The notes beneath the pieces are model-generated. The model was given only the letters and a program-made list of their open reading frames with translations. It made no database searches and was not told where the DNA came from. Of a DNA stretch of 64,000 nt, positions 40,042 to 48,604 are shown piece after piece. The position numbers and the translations under genes are program-made. The number at the start of each line of letters is the position of its first letter. The stretch's first letter is position 1. This DNA is from Hungatella sp. GTDB lineage: Bacteria > Bacillota > Clostridia > Lachnospirales > Lachnospiraceae. The stretch is from assembly GCA_022792815.1 (NCBI GenBank), contig JAAWBS010000054.1, positions 50,334 to 114,333 of the forward strand. Reading direction: 5' to 3'.

Positions 40042-42744
40042 GTGAAGATAGAAAAATTGAGAACCAATCATTTGGAGAATCCTATAGGATACCGGCTGGA
40101 CCGTCTGAGTTTATCCTGGGTCGTCACGGAGGCGGAGGGGACCCATGCCGCCGGGGCCCGTGTGCAGATCAGCAGTGATGAGACATTTCAGGACTGCCTG
40201 TGGGACAGCAGAGAGCGGACGGACTTGGATTCCCTGGACTGCGTGCCCGAGTTTGCTCCCCTTCCCGGGCTGAGATACTACTGGCGCGTCTGGGTGTGGG
40301 ATGACATGGGGGACGGGGCGGTCAGCGCACCGGCTTATTTCGAGACGGCTCAGGAGATGGCGCCTGCAAAGTGGATCAAGGCGCCTTTTGCGGAGGATAT
40401 CCATCCTCTGTTTCGAAAAGAGATCGTCCTGGGCAGGCCGGTGAAACAGGCGAGGCTTGTGATCAGCGGCCTGGGTGTCTATGAGGCGTATCTGAACGGA
40501 GAAAAGGTCGGCGATGAGTACTTGACGCCCTTTTACAACGACTATAACCTGTGGATCCAGTATCAGACCTATGATGTGACCGACTGTCTGAGGCAGGGGG
40601 ATAACCTGCTAGGTGTGATGCTGGGAAACGGCTGGTACAAGGGACGGTTTGGCTTTGTGGACAACATGGACCGGCTCTACGGCGATACTCTCCAGTGGAT
40701 CGGAAAGCTGACCGTAGTCTATGAGGACGGTTCGGCAGAGGACTTTTGCAGCGACGAGAGCTGGCAGTGCGGGGCTTCTCCTGTGCTGGAAAGCAGCATC
40801 TATGACGGCGAGGTCTATGACAGCCGCAGGGAGCTTTGGGGCCTGGGGGGAGAGGTCTGTCAGGCCGGCGGGGTAAATGAAGGGGCTTTGGCGGAGACGA
40901 TTCAGGAGACAGAGCATTTTGAGTATGCGGTGGAAGCCGAAAGGCCGAAGGGACGGCTGACCCCGCGGCTGAGCCTGCCGGTGCGGATCATGGAACGAAT
41001 CCGGCCGGTGGAGCTGATTTGTACCGGCGCGGGAGAGCAGGTGCTGGATTTCGGACAGAATATGGTGGGATGGGTGGAATTTTTCTGTCAGGAACCGGAA
41101 GGGACCGAAATCTGCTTTCGGTTTGGGGAGATTCTTCAGGAAGGAAATTTCTATTCTGAAAATCTTCGCACGGCGAAGCAGGAATTTCGCTGCATTGCCA
41201 ACGGAAAGCGGGTTTTGGTGCGGCCTCATTTTACCTTTTTCGGCTTCCGTTATATGAAGATTACAGGGATGAAGCATATTGATCTTCAGGACTTCACCGG
41301 CTGCGTCCTCTATTCCGACATGGAGTGGAGCGGACGGATTGTCACGTCAAATCCCAAGGTAAACCGGCTGTTTTTGAACGCCCTCTGGGGCCAGAAGGGG
41401 AATTTCCTGGATGTTCCCACCGACTGTCCCCAGAGGGACGAGCGCATGGGCTGGACCGGAGATGCTCAGGTGTTCTGCCAGACGGCAAGCTACAACATGT
41501 ATACTCCGGCCTTTTACCGAAAGTATCTGTATGATATGAAGCAGGAGCAGGATGTCATGGGAGGCGCGGTTCCCCATGTGGTGCCGGACGCCTTAAGCCG
41601 GATCAAGGAGATCCTTTCCGAGAGCGGTAAAACCACAGGCAATGTCTCCGTCAACAGCGTCCACAGCTCCTGTGCGTGGGCAGATGCCGCCGCCATCATC
41701 CCCTGGACTCTGTATAAGACCTACGGGGACAGGACGCTGCTTGCGGAGGAGTACGGCAATATGAAAGCGTGGACCGACCGCATCCGCACCGTCGATGTGG
41801 AGCGGTGCGGGGGAGGGTATCTCTGGACAGACGGGTTTCATTACGCGGACTGGCTGTCCCTGGACAATTATAAGACCGATACGTGTATCGGCGCTACGGA
41901 TCCCTATTATGTGGCCAGCGCATATTATTATTACTCTGCCTCCCTGACTGCCAAGGCCGCGGCGGTTCTCGGCAAAAAGGAGGAGGCGGCGTACTATGAA
42001 GACATGGCATGGCGTGTGAAGGCTGCGATCCGAAGGGAATATTTTACGGAGACCGGAAGACTGGCAGTCCCCACCCAGACCGCCATGGTTCTCGCCCTCA
42101 GATTCGATCTGGTTTCGGAGGAGTTCCGGGACAGGCTGGTCCGGGACCTTAAGGACAAACTCGCCCAGGACCATCAGCATCTGACCACCGGATTTGTGGG
42201 GACGCCCTTCTTGTGCCCGGTGCTGACGGAGCACGGGCTGGCCTCTGCGGCCTATGATCTGCTGTTAAATGAGGATTACCCCAGCTGGCTGTATCAGGTG
42301 AACATGGGGGCAACCACGGTGTGGGAACGCTGGAATTCCGTGCTTCCGGATGGCAGGATCAGTGACACGGGGATGAACAGCCTGAACCATTATTCTTATG
42401 GCTCCATCGCAGAGTGGATGTATCGGTATATGTGCGGCGTGGACAGCTGTGAGGAGGCGCCGGGATTTAGGCGTTTTCAGATAAAGCCCTATGTGGACCG
42501 GCGCTTTCAGTGGGTGTCCATGGAATATGATTCTGCAAAGGGCAGGATCAAGAGCGGCTGGGAGAAGACAGAATGCGGCTATCGGTTCCGGGTGGAGGTG
42601 CCATTTGATACAGAGGCAGACTTTGTCCTTACCAGGGATTTTAAGGCGCTCACCGTCAACGGGGAGGACCGAAAGGAGACGAAGCGGGAAAGCAGGATCC
42701 ACCTGGTGAAGGGAACCTATGAGATCTGCGGCAGACTGATTTAG
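40042..42744 (+). CDS. GH78 alpha-L-rhamnosidase
   Basis: A 900-residue family 78 glycoside hydrolase with the standard layout: N-terminal beta-sandwich domains (including the Bac_rhamnosid_N region with VSGLGVYEAYLNGEKVGDEYLTPF-type residues near 150), a central (alpha/alpha)6 barrel and a C-terminal beta domain. The catalytic motif DCPQRDERMGWTGD starts at 461, with E467 the expected general acid; E762 in TTVWERWNS is the likely catalytic base. No signal peptide, so it should hydrolyse terminal alpha-L-rhamnose from imported compounds in the cytoplasm. The start codon is GTG 40042, after AGGAGG. The enzyme is the best clue to the substrate of this operon. Confidence 0.93.
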   Translation: MKIEKLRTNHLENPIGYRLDRLSLSWVVTEAEGTHAAGARVQISSDETFQDCLWDSRERTDLDSLDCVPEFAPLPGLRYYWRVWVWDDMGDGAVSAPAYFETAQEMAPAKWIKAPFAEDIHPLFRKEIVLGRPVKQARLVISGLGVYEAYLNGEKVGDEYLTPFYNDYNLWIQYQTYDVTDCLRQGDNLLGVMLGNGWYKGRFGFVDNMDRLYGDTLQWIGKLTVVYEDGSAEDFCSDESWQCGASPVLESSIYDGEVYDSRRELWGLGGEVCQAGGVNEGALAETIQETEHFEYAVEAERPKGRLTPRLSLPVRIMERIRPVELICTGAGEQVLDFGQNMVGWVEFFCQEPEGTEICFRFGEILQEGNFYSENLRTAKQEFRCIANGKRVLVRPHFTFFGFRYMKITGMKHIDLQDFTGCVLYSDMEWSGRIVTSNPKVNRLFLNALWGQKGNFLDVPTDCPQRDERMGWTGDAQVFCQTASYNMYTPAFYRKYLYDMKQEQDVMGGAVPHVVPDALSRIKEILSESGKTTGNVSVNSVHSSCAWADAAAIIPWTLYKTYGDRTLLAEEYGNMKAWTDRIRTVDVERCGGGYLWTDGFHYADWLSLDNYKTDTCIGATDPYYVASAYYYYSASLTAKAAAVLGKKEEAAYYEDMAWRVKAAIRREYFTETGRLAVPTQTAMVLALRFDLVSEEFRDRLVRDLKDKLAQDHQHLTTGFVGTPFLCPVLTEHGLASAAYDLLLNEDYPSWLYQVNMGATTVWERWNSVLPDGRISDTGMNSLNHYSYGSIAEWMYRYMCGVDSCEEAPGFRRFQIKPYVDRRFQWVSMEYDSAKGRIKSGWEKTECGYRFRVEVPFDTEADFVLTRDFKALTVNGEDRKETKRESRIHLVKGTYEICGRLI

Positions 42745-42759
42745 AGAGGAGACTATCTC

Positions 42760-43650
42760 ATGCAGACTACGCTATATATGCTTTCGGAGCAGAGCAAGAA
42801 GCAGATGATGTCCTATGTTTTAAGGACAAAGGAAGGAAACCTGGCTGTGATCGACGGGGGAAATCAAGCGGAGGCAGAGGATCTGATCCATACCCTGACC
42901 AGACTTGGCGGCTCCACCCCCGCGGTGGACCTGTGGCTTTTGACCCACCCCCACGGGGACCATGTCAATGCCCTTCTGGAGATTTTTTCCGGGCCCAATC
43001 CTCTGCGGGTGAAACGGATATACAGCCATTTTCTGTCCTATGAATTTTATAAAGCCAACGATTTTCCTGCCTGCAATGACGCGGAGACCACCAGGCTGTT
43101 TCAGATGTTTTGGGATGAGCACCCGGATATCTGCTTCTCCCTGGAACAGGGGCAGCATCTTAGGGCGGGGTCGGCGGAGTTTACGGTGCTTCATGTGCCG
43201 AAGGAGATCTTCCCCATGAATGTCATCAACAACTCGTCGGTGGTCTTCCGCATGGATGCAGAGGGGCAGAGAATCCTGTTTCTGGGGGATCTGGGAGAAG
43301 AGGCGGGAGATTTTGTGCTGGAACACGTTCCGGCAGAAGAGCTTCGGGCTGACTTTGTGCAGATGGCCCATCACGGGCAGAGTGGGGTGAAAAAGAATTT
43401 TTACGAGGCTGTGGCACCAAAGGCGTGTCTGTGGAACACACCCCAGTGGCTCTGGGATAACAATCAGAGCGAGAAGGGATATGACAGCGGGCCCTGGAAG
43501 ACCATCGAGGTGAGGAGGTGGATGGAGGAACTGCAGATACCCCATCATTTTGCCACCAAAGACGGCATGCAGATCTTTCCGCTGCCGTATCCGCTGCAGA
43601 AGGGCAAAGCCCCGGAGGGGAGAGGAAACATGGAAAACGGGGCGTCATGA
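42760..43650 (+). CDS. metallo-beta-lactamase-fold hydrolase
   Basis: A 296-residue MBL-fold protein. The metal motif HPHGDH (HxHxDH, near residue 64) follows LWLLT, and further ligands are expected around LFLGDLGEEA (Asp) and FVQMAHHGQSG (His). No signal peptide, so cytoplasmic. The HHG motif resembles ComEC/Rec2-like and lactonase-like MBL proteins. In a rhamnosidase operon it might open a sugar lactone, but this is only a guess. AGAGGAG precedes the ATG at 42760, 16 bp after the GH78 stop. Confidence 0.85.
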   Translation: MQTTLYMLSEQSKKQMMSYVLRTKEGNLAVIDGGNQAEAEDLIHTLTRLGGSTPAVDLWLLTHPHGDHVNALLEIFSGPNPLRVKRIYSHFLSYEFYKANDFPACNDAETTRLFQMFWDEHPDICFSLEQGQHLRAGSAEFTVLHVPKEIFPMNVINNSSVVFRMDAEGQRILFLGDLGEEAGDFVLEHVPAEELRADFVQMAHHGQSGVKKNFYEAVAPKACLWNTPQWLWDNNQSEKGYDSGPWKTIEVRRWMEELQIPHHFATKDGMQIFPLPYPLQKGKAPEGRGNMENGAS

Positions 43651-43675
43651 TGAAATCGGAAAAGGAGATTGCTGT

Positions 43676-44701
43676 ATGAAGATCAGCATGTTGGAAAAGC
43701 AATTTGTCATAAAGGACGAGCAGAAGCCCTTCGACAGCTGTCATGCCTCCACTCTGGTGCAGACAAAGAGCGGTGTGATCGTGGCAGCCTGGTTTGCGGG
43801 GACCAGGGAGAGTTCCCCGGATACGGCGATCTGGACGTCCAGGAGGGCAGACGGAAAGTGGGAGGCACCCAGAAAGACTGCGGATGTGCGCGGCACTGCC
43901 ATGTGGAACCCGGTTCTGTTTCAGAAGCAGGACGGCACTATCATCCTGTTTTATAAGGTGGGAGAGAGGATCCCGGAGTGGAGGACCTGGACTGCAGAGA
44001 GCCATGACGAGGGCGCGACCTTCACGGAGCCAAGGGAGATGGTGTGCGGTGACGACAGCGGAGGGAGGGGGCCGGTAAAGAACAAGCCTGTTCGCTTAAA
44101 GGACGGCACCGTCCTGGCTCCCGGGTCGCTGGAAGGAGAATACTGGGACTGTTTTGTGGATATTTCCACAGATGACTGTGATTCCTGGGAGAGGAGCAGC
44201 CTGGTCCCCGTCCGGCGTGCAAGCTGTGAATACCACAGGATGCATCGGCCCTATGACAGGCATTATGTATACGGAAAAGGCATCCTCCAGCCTGCACTGT
44301 GGCAGGATGACAAAGAACAGGTCCACATGCTGCTGAGAAGCACCAGCTCCCGGATCTTCCGCAGCGACTCTTTCGACGGCGGACATACATGGTGCGTGGC
44401 CTATGACACGGGACTTCCCAACAACAACAGCGGAATCGATCTGGTGAGGCGGGACAGCGGCGAACTGATCCTGGTGTACAACCCCAGGGAGAACCTGCCT
44501 GGGATGTTTCACGGCCCGCGCACTCCCCTGACCGTGGCAGTCTCTGCGGACAACGGAGCTCACTTTGACCGGGTCCTCGATCTGGAGGATACGGCTGGAG
44601 TTTTCTGCTATCCCGCGGTGATCTGTGGGCAGAACGGGGAGATTCTCCTCACTTATACCTGGAATCGGGAAAATATCATGTTTGTCAGGCTGGGGCAGTA
44701 A
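43676..44701 (+). CDS. sialidase-fold (BNR repeat) glycosidase-like protein
   Basis: A 341-residue six-bladed beta-propeller of the sialidase superfamily. It has Asp-box-like motifs SHDEGATF (about 110), SFDGGHTW (about 232) and SADNGAHF (about 292). The N-terminal CHASTLVQTKSGVIVAAWFAGTRE and RTWTAESHDEG fit the BNR_2 domain. It lacks a signal peptide, so a cytoplasmic role on imported material is likely. This short family is usually annotated exo-alpha-sialidase-like but includes rhamnosyl- and uronyl-active enzymes, and no sialic acid genes are present here. ATG 43676 follows AAAGGAG. It is the last gene of the operon, before a hairpin. Confidence 0.82.
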   Translation: MKISMLEKQFVIKDEQKPFDSCHASTLVQTKSGVIVAAWFAGTRESSPDTAIWTSRRADGKWEAPRKTADVRGTAMWNPVLFQKQDGTIILFYKVGERIPEWRTWTAESHDEGATFTEPREMVCGDDSGGRGPVKNKPVRLKDGTVLAPGSLEGEYWDCFVDISTDDCDSWERSSLVPVRRASCEYHRMHRPYDRHYVYGKGILQPALWQDDKEQVHMLLRSTSSRIFRSDSFDGGHTWCVAYDTGLPNNNSGIDLVRRDSGELILVYNPRENLPGMFHGPRTPLTVAVSADNGAHFDRVLDLEDTAGVFCYPAVICGQNGEILLTYTWNRENIMFVRLGQ

Positions 44702-44707
44702 GACGAA

Positions 44708-44736
44708 AGAGAGGAGGCTGTGCAGGCCGCCTCTCT
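44708..44736. terminator. bidirectional terminator
   Basis: AGAGAGGAGGC pairs with GCCGCCTCTCT (one mismatch) around a seven-base loop and is followed by CTTCTCT. It separates the convergent sialidase-fold gene and the FMN-dependent oxidase gene. Confidence 0.75.
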
Positions 44737-44741
44737 CTTCT

Positions 44742-45848
44742 CTAAAAGTCCTTGGTAATAATCACATGATCTGGTGTGATATCCGCGATGGTGCGGCACC
44801 CGGACATCCGCATGGAGTTCTGGAGCTGCCAGATGATCTTCTGGGTATACAGCTCCACACCCCGCGTCTCCCCTCCCTCGGCCGCGATCAGGTACGGCCT
44901 TCCGATGATGACGCCGTCAGCGCCGAGAGCGATGGCCTTGAAGACGTCCTCGCCGTTGGAGAAGCCGCCGTCGATGAACAGTTTTAAGTCATCTCCCACA
45001 GCCCGCTTGATATCCTGCAGCACCTCGATGGAGGCGAGGGAGGAATCGGTGGTGTTGCCGGCGTGGTTGGAGATGACGATGCCGTAAGCTCCGGCATCCG
45101 CCGCCTTCACTGCGCCCCTGGGACTCATGACGCCTTTGAGGATATAGGGCCTGTCCGTGACGGAGAAGATCTCCTTGATGGCCGCTGCATCCTTGGGATA
45201 GACCTTAGCGCCGCCGTTTACTGACAGATATCCCAGGCCGACGCAGTCGATATCATGGCCGATGGCGACGGCACCTGCCTGCTCGGCCAATTTGATCTTG
45301 TGGATAATCTCCTCGGCAGCCCACGCCTTGATGGTGGGGACTCCCCGGCCCCCTCTCTCGGCCACCGCCTTAAGCGGCCCCTCATAGACATTGAGTCCGG
45401 GGTGATTGACCGTGTCCGGTGTCCAGGCCAGACAGCCCTGGTTGGCCAGACCGTCCACGAGAGTCTTATTGAGGGCGTAGTCGTCGGCAAAGTGGGTGTT
45501 TACGCAGAAATTTTTTACGTTCCCAAAGGGGGCAGAGCAGACAGGGGCGCGGAATTCCTCCCCAAACCACTCTACGGAGGAGTCGATCTCGCTTCCGTCG
45601 CCGCCGTCGTAGATGGTATCATAGAGAATCTTGATCTGCTGAAGCTTCGCATAGTTGCGCTGTGCGGTCAGGGCTCTCTCCGAGGCGACACGTTTACAGC
45701 GGGAACCGTCGCAGACGGGGCAGGCACGGCAGCGGGGGGCGATAAAGGGCTTGGCGTTCTGCCACACCTTGTCCAGCTCGGCTCGGACATCTCCGTAGAG
45801 CATCTTGCTGATCTCGTTCTTCTCAAACTTTTCAAACATCATCATCAC
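44742..45848 (-). CDS. FMN-dependent alpha-hydroxy-acid oxidizing protein
   Basis: A 368-residue (beta/alpha)8 flavoenzyme of the LldD/glycolate oxidase/IDI-2 superfamily. It has an N-terminal Cys cluster CRACPVCDGSRCKR (about 39-52), typical of the anaerobic Firmicutes branch. The barrel carries MSPRGAVKAADAGAYGIVISNHAGNTTD (catalytic His in SNHAG near 255) and the phosphate-binding FIDGGFSNGEDVFKAIALGADGVIIG. The substrate may be a 2-hydroxyacid or another alpha-hydroxy compound. The Cys cluster suggests electron transfer rather than oxygen use (inference). Four consecutive ATG codons occur at the start, and the first, 45848, has AAAGG 7 bp upstream. It is downstream of the amidohydrolase in one minus-strand operon. 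Confidence 0.88.
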   Translation of the reverse strand: MMMMFEKFEKNEISKMLYGDVRAELDKVWQNAKPFIAPRCRACPVCDGSRCKRVASERALTAQRNYAKLQQIKILYDTIYDGGDGSEIDSSVEWFGEEFRAPVCSAPFGNVKNFCVNTHFADDYALNKTLVDGLANQGCLAWTPDTVNHPGLNVYEGPLKAVAERGGRGVPTIKAWAAEEIIHKIKLAEQAGAVAIGHDIDCVGLGYLSVNGGAKVYPKDAAAIKEIFSVTDRPYILKGVMSPRGAVKAADAGAYGIVISNHAGNTTDSSLASIEVLQDIKRAVGDDLKLFIDGGFSNGEDVFKAIALGADGVIIGRPYLIAAEGGETRGVELYTQKIIWQLQNSMRMSGCRTIADITPDHVIITKDF

Positions 45849-45912
45849 ACAACCTTTCTTTTACAATATTTTTGCGGGTCCCAAGTCATGTCTCTGCATG
45901 TGGGGCCGGTGG

Positions 45913-47319
45913 TCATGATTTCCTGCCGCCGGCCCCATAGGCGCTGTCATCCTGCGGGAGCATGGGCTCGTAGACACACCCTTCCATCTGCCGGAGGAAA
46001 GCGGCCTTGGCGTCGGAGACCAGTTTGGGGTCCTCCATGAGGCGGAGAGCGGCCAGGGCCGTGATCTTGGCTCCGTAGAGCATGCCTTTCATGCCGATGG
46101 AAGTGCCGACACAGGCGGCCACCTGCCAGCTGTGTCCTGGGGCCGCGATGTTGTAGCAGGCGGTCTTATAGAATACAGTGGGCACGATATGGCCTACATC
46201 CCCCACATCCGTGGAGCCGTAGTCATTGTCGGAATCCGGTTCCATGACACCGCAAAAGATCTGGGTGTCCGGATCCGCAGAGCCGGAAAATTTTACACAG
46301 CTTTTCCATATTTCCGGTATGGAGGCATTGATCTTCCCGGCGTATTCGATCTCCTGGGGAGTCCAGGGCTCTTGCTTTATTTGGCGCATGCAGGTGTCGA
46401 GAAGCCGGACTAAGACCGGGTTGGAGAGGGTGGGGTAACAGCCGCCCATGTTCTCTACGGTTAACTGCGTCTCTGTCATCAGCGCGGCCCCCCGGGCCAC
46501 CTTGAGGATACGCGCCTCCGTCCGTGCCATGGTCTCCCGGGTCAGGGCACGGTCATAGTACCAGACAGAGGCATGGTCCGGGACGATGTTGGGCGCGGTT
46601 CCGCCGTCGGTGATGACATAATGAATCCTCACGTCGGAGGGGACATGCTCCCGCAGATAATTGACTCCCGAATCCATCAGCTCCACCGCGTCCAGAGCGC
46701 TCCGCCCCATCTCCGGCTCCACGGCGGCGTGAGCGGTTATTCCCTTAAAATGGAATTTCGTCCCGTTGACGCCCGTAGAGATATTGGCGGCAACCCGGTT
46801 GTATCTGCCCGGATGCCAGGCCAACGCGGCATCCAGTTCCCGGAATGCCCCCTTGTGTGCCATGATTCCCTTTCCCACCAGCACTTCCTCCGCCGGGCAG
46901 CCGTAGAAAACCACGGTTCCCGGTCTTTTCGAGGCTGCCAGCTCCTCCTTGATGCCGATGGCTGCCGCCGCCATGGCGGCACAGAGCAGATTATGCCCGC
47001 AGCCGTGTCCGCACGCTCCCTCCTGAACCGGTTCCTGATAGGGCACATCCCGCTGGCTCTGGCCGGGAAGAGCGTCGTACTCGGCGAGAAGGCCGATGAC
47101 CGGCCCTCCGCTGCCGTATGTGGCCCGGATGGCAGTGGGGATTCCTCCGTAACAGCGTGTGACATCAAACCCGTTGTCCTCCAGAAGGCGGCTGCAGCGG
47201 TCGCTGGCGTGAAATTCCCCAAAGGCAGTCTCCGGGGTCTCCCAGACATCCCGGGCCAGTTTACGATACACATCAGCATGTTCCTGAATGCTTTTGATCG
47301 CAATATCACCTGATTTCAT
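45913..47319 (-). CDS. M20 family amidohydrolase (AbgB-like)
   Basis: A 468-residue metal-dependent amidohydrolase of the M20D type, similar to p-aminobenzoyl-glutamate hydrolase subunit B and to IAA-amino-acid hydrolases. Motifs: LLAEYDALPGQ near 80 (catalytic Asp), CGHGCGHNLL near 105 (metal ligand His), GCPAEE near 140 (catalytic and metal Glu), and a dimerisation domain with HAAVEPEMGRSALDAV. ATG 47319 is preferred, with GGGGGAA upstream; ATG 47337 is also in frame. It leads a minus-strand operon with the FMN enzyme. The substrate is an N-acyl amino acid or similar amide; its link to the sugar genes is not evident. Confidence 0.9.
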   Translation of the reverse strand: MKSGDIAIKSIQEHADVYRKLARDVWETPETAFGEFHASDRCSRLLEDNGFDVTRCYGGIPTAIRATYGSGGPVIGLLAEYDALPGQSQRDVPYQEPVQEGACGHGCGHNLLCAAMAAAAIGIKEELAASKRPGTVVFYGCPAEEVLVGKGIMAHKGAFRELDAALAWHPGRYNRVAANISTGVNGTKFHFKGITAHAAVEPEMGRSALDAVELMDSGVNYLREHVPSDVRIHYVITDGGTAPNIVPDHASVWYYDRALTRETMARTEARILKVARGAALMTETQLTVENMGGCYPTLSNPVLVRLLDTCMRQIKQEPWTPQEIEYAGKINASIPEIWKSCVKFSGSADPDTQIFCGVMEPDSDNDYGSTDVGDVGHIVPTVFYKTACYNIAAPGHSWQVAACVGTSIGMKGMLYGAKITALAALRLMEDPKLVSDAKAAFLRQMEGCVYEPMLPQDDSAYGAGGRKS

Positions 47320-47351
47320 AACATCATTCCCCCACATGTTTTTCTGATAAA

Positions 47352-47380
47352 AGGATAACTCAACAAAAATAATATGTCAA
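47352..47380 (-). promoter_or_regulatory. sigma-A promoter of the amidohydrolase operon
   Basis: On the minus strand TTGACA (47380-47375) is followed 17 bp later by TATCCT (47357-47352), about 35 bp before the start codon of the M20 gene. Confidence 0.65.
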
Positions 47381-47503
47381 TATAAAATCTCATTTTATGA
47401 TAATAAATTTAGAGAAAAAGAACATTAAAAACCAGAAATAAAGGTTTTTTCTCATATAATCTGTGGTAAAAGTGAAAAATGACAACAAAAGGCGAGGAAT
47501 CAA

Positions 47504-47532
47504 TTGACAATTTGTACAATAAATGCTATCAT
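47504..47532 (+). promoter_or_regulatory. sigma-A promoter of the hydroxyacid dehydrogenase gene
   Basis: TTGACA at 47504-47509 and TATCAT at 47527-47532, spacing 17 bp. TTGTACAA in the spacer is a short palindrome that might be bound by a regulator. The leader to ATG 47646 is about 105 bases. The rest of the 47338-47645 gap is AT-rich and non-coding. Confidence 0.72.
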
Positions 47533-47645
47533 CAAAAACAAGACAAAAGATAAAAATATATCATAAAAATGATGTAAAAATTGGAGAGAAACGAACCGAC
47601 GCATCCGTGTCGGCGCGGTTCATGATGGGAAGGAGAGGATCGGTG

Positions 47646-48542
47646 ATGGTTACGAAAAAGATAGGTGTGATCGGTTTGGGACGAATGGGGTTTGGCATCG
47701 GGAAAAATCTCATGCACAGGGGATATGATGTGACGGGATATGATATCAGCTGCGGAGCCAGGGAGAGGTTCCGGGAGATCGGCGGAAAGACAGCCGAATC
47801 CTGTGTCGAGGCAGCAAAGGATGCAGATGCACTGATTTTAGCTGTCTTTGACGGCGATCAGGTTGAGGATGTGCTGTTTGCAGAAGGGGCTGCAGATGTG
47901 ATGAGGCAGGGCAGTCAGGTGATCGTCATGGCTTCGGTGGGCAAAAAGGCGGTGGAGGCGGCAGCGCCGAAGCTGGCCGAAAGAGGGATTGATCTGGTGG
48001 ATGCGCCCATGAAGGGGTCGGCCAAAGACGCGGGATGCGGAAACCTCTACATCATGGCTGCGGCAGCGCCTGGGGCCCTTGAGAAGGCCGAACCCCTCTT
48101 AAACAGCATGGGGAGTGTGGTACGCATCGTGGGAGAGCAGCCGGGGATGGGGCAGATGGTCAAGACCTGCGTGCAGACGTTTTTCTGTCTGGCCTGTGAG
48201 GGGGCCTGCGAGATCCTGGCGCTGGCAAAGGCCACGGGTCTCGACGAGAAGACGGTGTACGACGTGCTGGCCTCCACCAGGGCAGCCAGCGAAGTGTTTA
48301 AGACCACGGCAAAGTTTATCGGCTCCCGATGCTTTCGCGGGACGGGAAACCCGATTTCGATTTTGCGGAAGGACTTGGCAGTGGCCATGGAGCTGTCCGA
48401 GGAGTGCGGGCTGTCCGTCCCGGCCGTGTGCGGGACAGCCGCTAATATCAGAGCGGCGTCAGACAAGTATCCCGACGATGACATCTGGGCGGCAGTGCGC
48501 CCGGTAGAAGAATCCGCGGACATCAAAATCCGGATGGAATGA
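47646..48542 (+). CDS. NAD(P)-dependent beta-hydroxyacid dehydrogenase (GarR/MmsB-like)
   Basis: A 298-residue member of the 6-phosphogluconate/3-hydroxyisobutyrate dehydrogenase family. It has the N-terminal dinucleotide motif GVIGLGRMGFGIGKNL (about 6-21), the substrate-binding signature DAPMKGSAKDAG (about 119-130, corresponding to DAPVSGG) and a catalytic Lys in GMGQMVKTCVQ (about 175). It would reduce a semialdehyde such as tartronate semialdehyde, or oxidise a 3-hydroxyacid, in the cytoplasm. ATG 47646 is chosen by domain start and an AAGGAG about 10 bp upstream. The LacI gene downstream is convergent; the real pathway partner is unclear. Confidence 0.88.
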   Translation: MVTKKIGVIGLGRMGFGIGKNLMHRGYDVTGYDISCGARERFREIGGKTAESCVEAAKDADALILAVFDGDQVEDVLFAEGAADVMRQGSQVIVMASVGKKAVEAAAPKLAERGIDLVDAPMKGSAKDAGCGNLYIMAAAAPGALEKAEPLLNSMGSVVRIVGEQPGMGQMVKTCVQTFFCLACEGACEILALAKATGLDEKTVYDVLASTRAASEVFKTTAKFIGSRCFRGTGNPISILRKDLAVAMELSEECGLSVPAVCGTAANIRAASDKYPDDDIWAAVRPVEESADIKIRME

Positions 48543-48552
48543 GAAAGAAAAA

Positions 48553-48588
48553 GCAGCCGATTGAGATGCCCCTCTCTCAGTCGGCTGC
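48553..48588 (-). terminator. intrinsic terminator of the LacI gene (minus strand)
   Basis: GCAGCCGATTGAGA and TCTCAGTCGGCTGC form a 14-position stem with one mismatch. On the minus strand it is followed by TTTTTCTTTC, a good U-tract, so it ends the minus-strand LacI transcript. It may also end the convergent dehydrogenase transcript. Confidence 0.82.
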
Positions 48589-48604
48589 CATAAAACGGGA
48601 TCTG

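Noticed and set aside
43676..44701. Sialic acid utilisation
   Set aside because: Apart from the sialidase-like fold there is no NanA, NanE, NanK or sialic acid transporter signature in the window.
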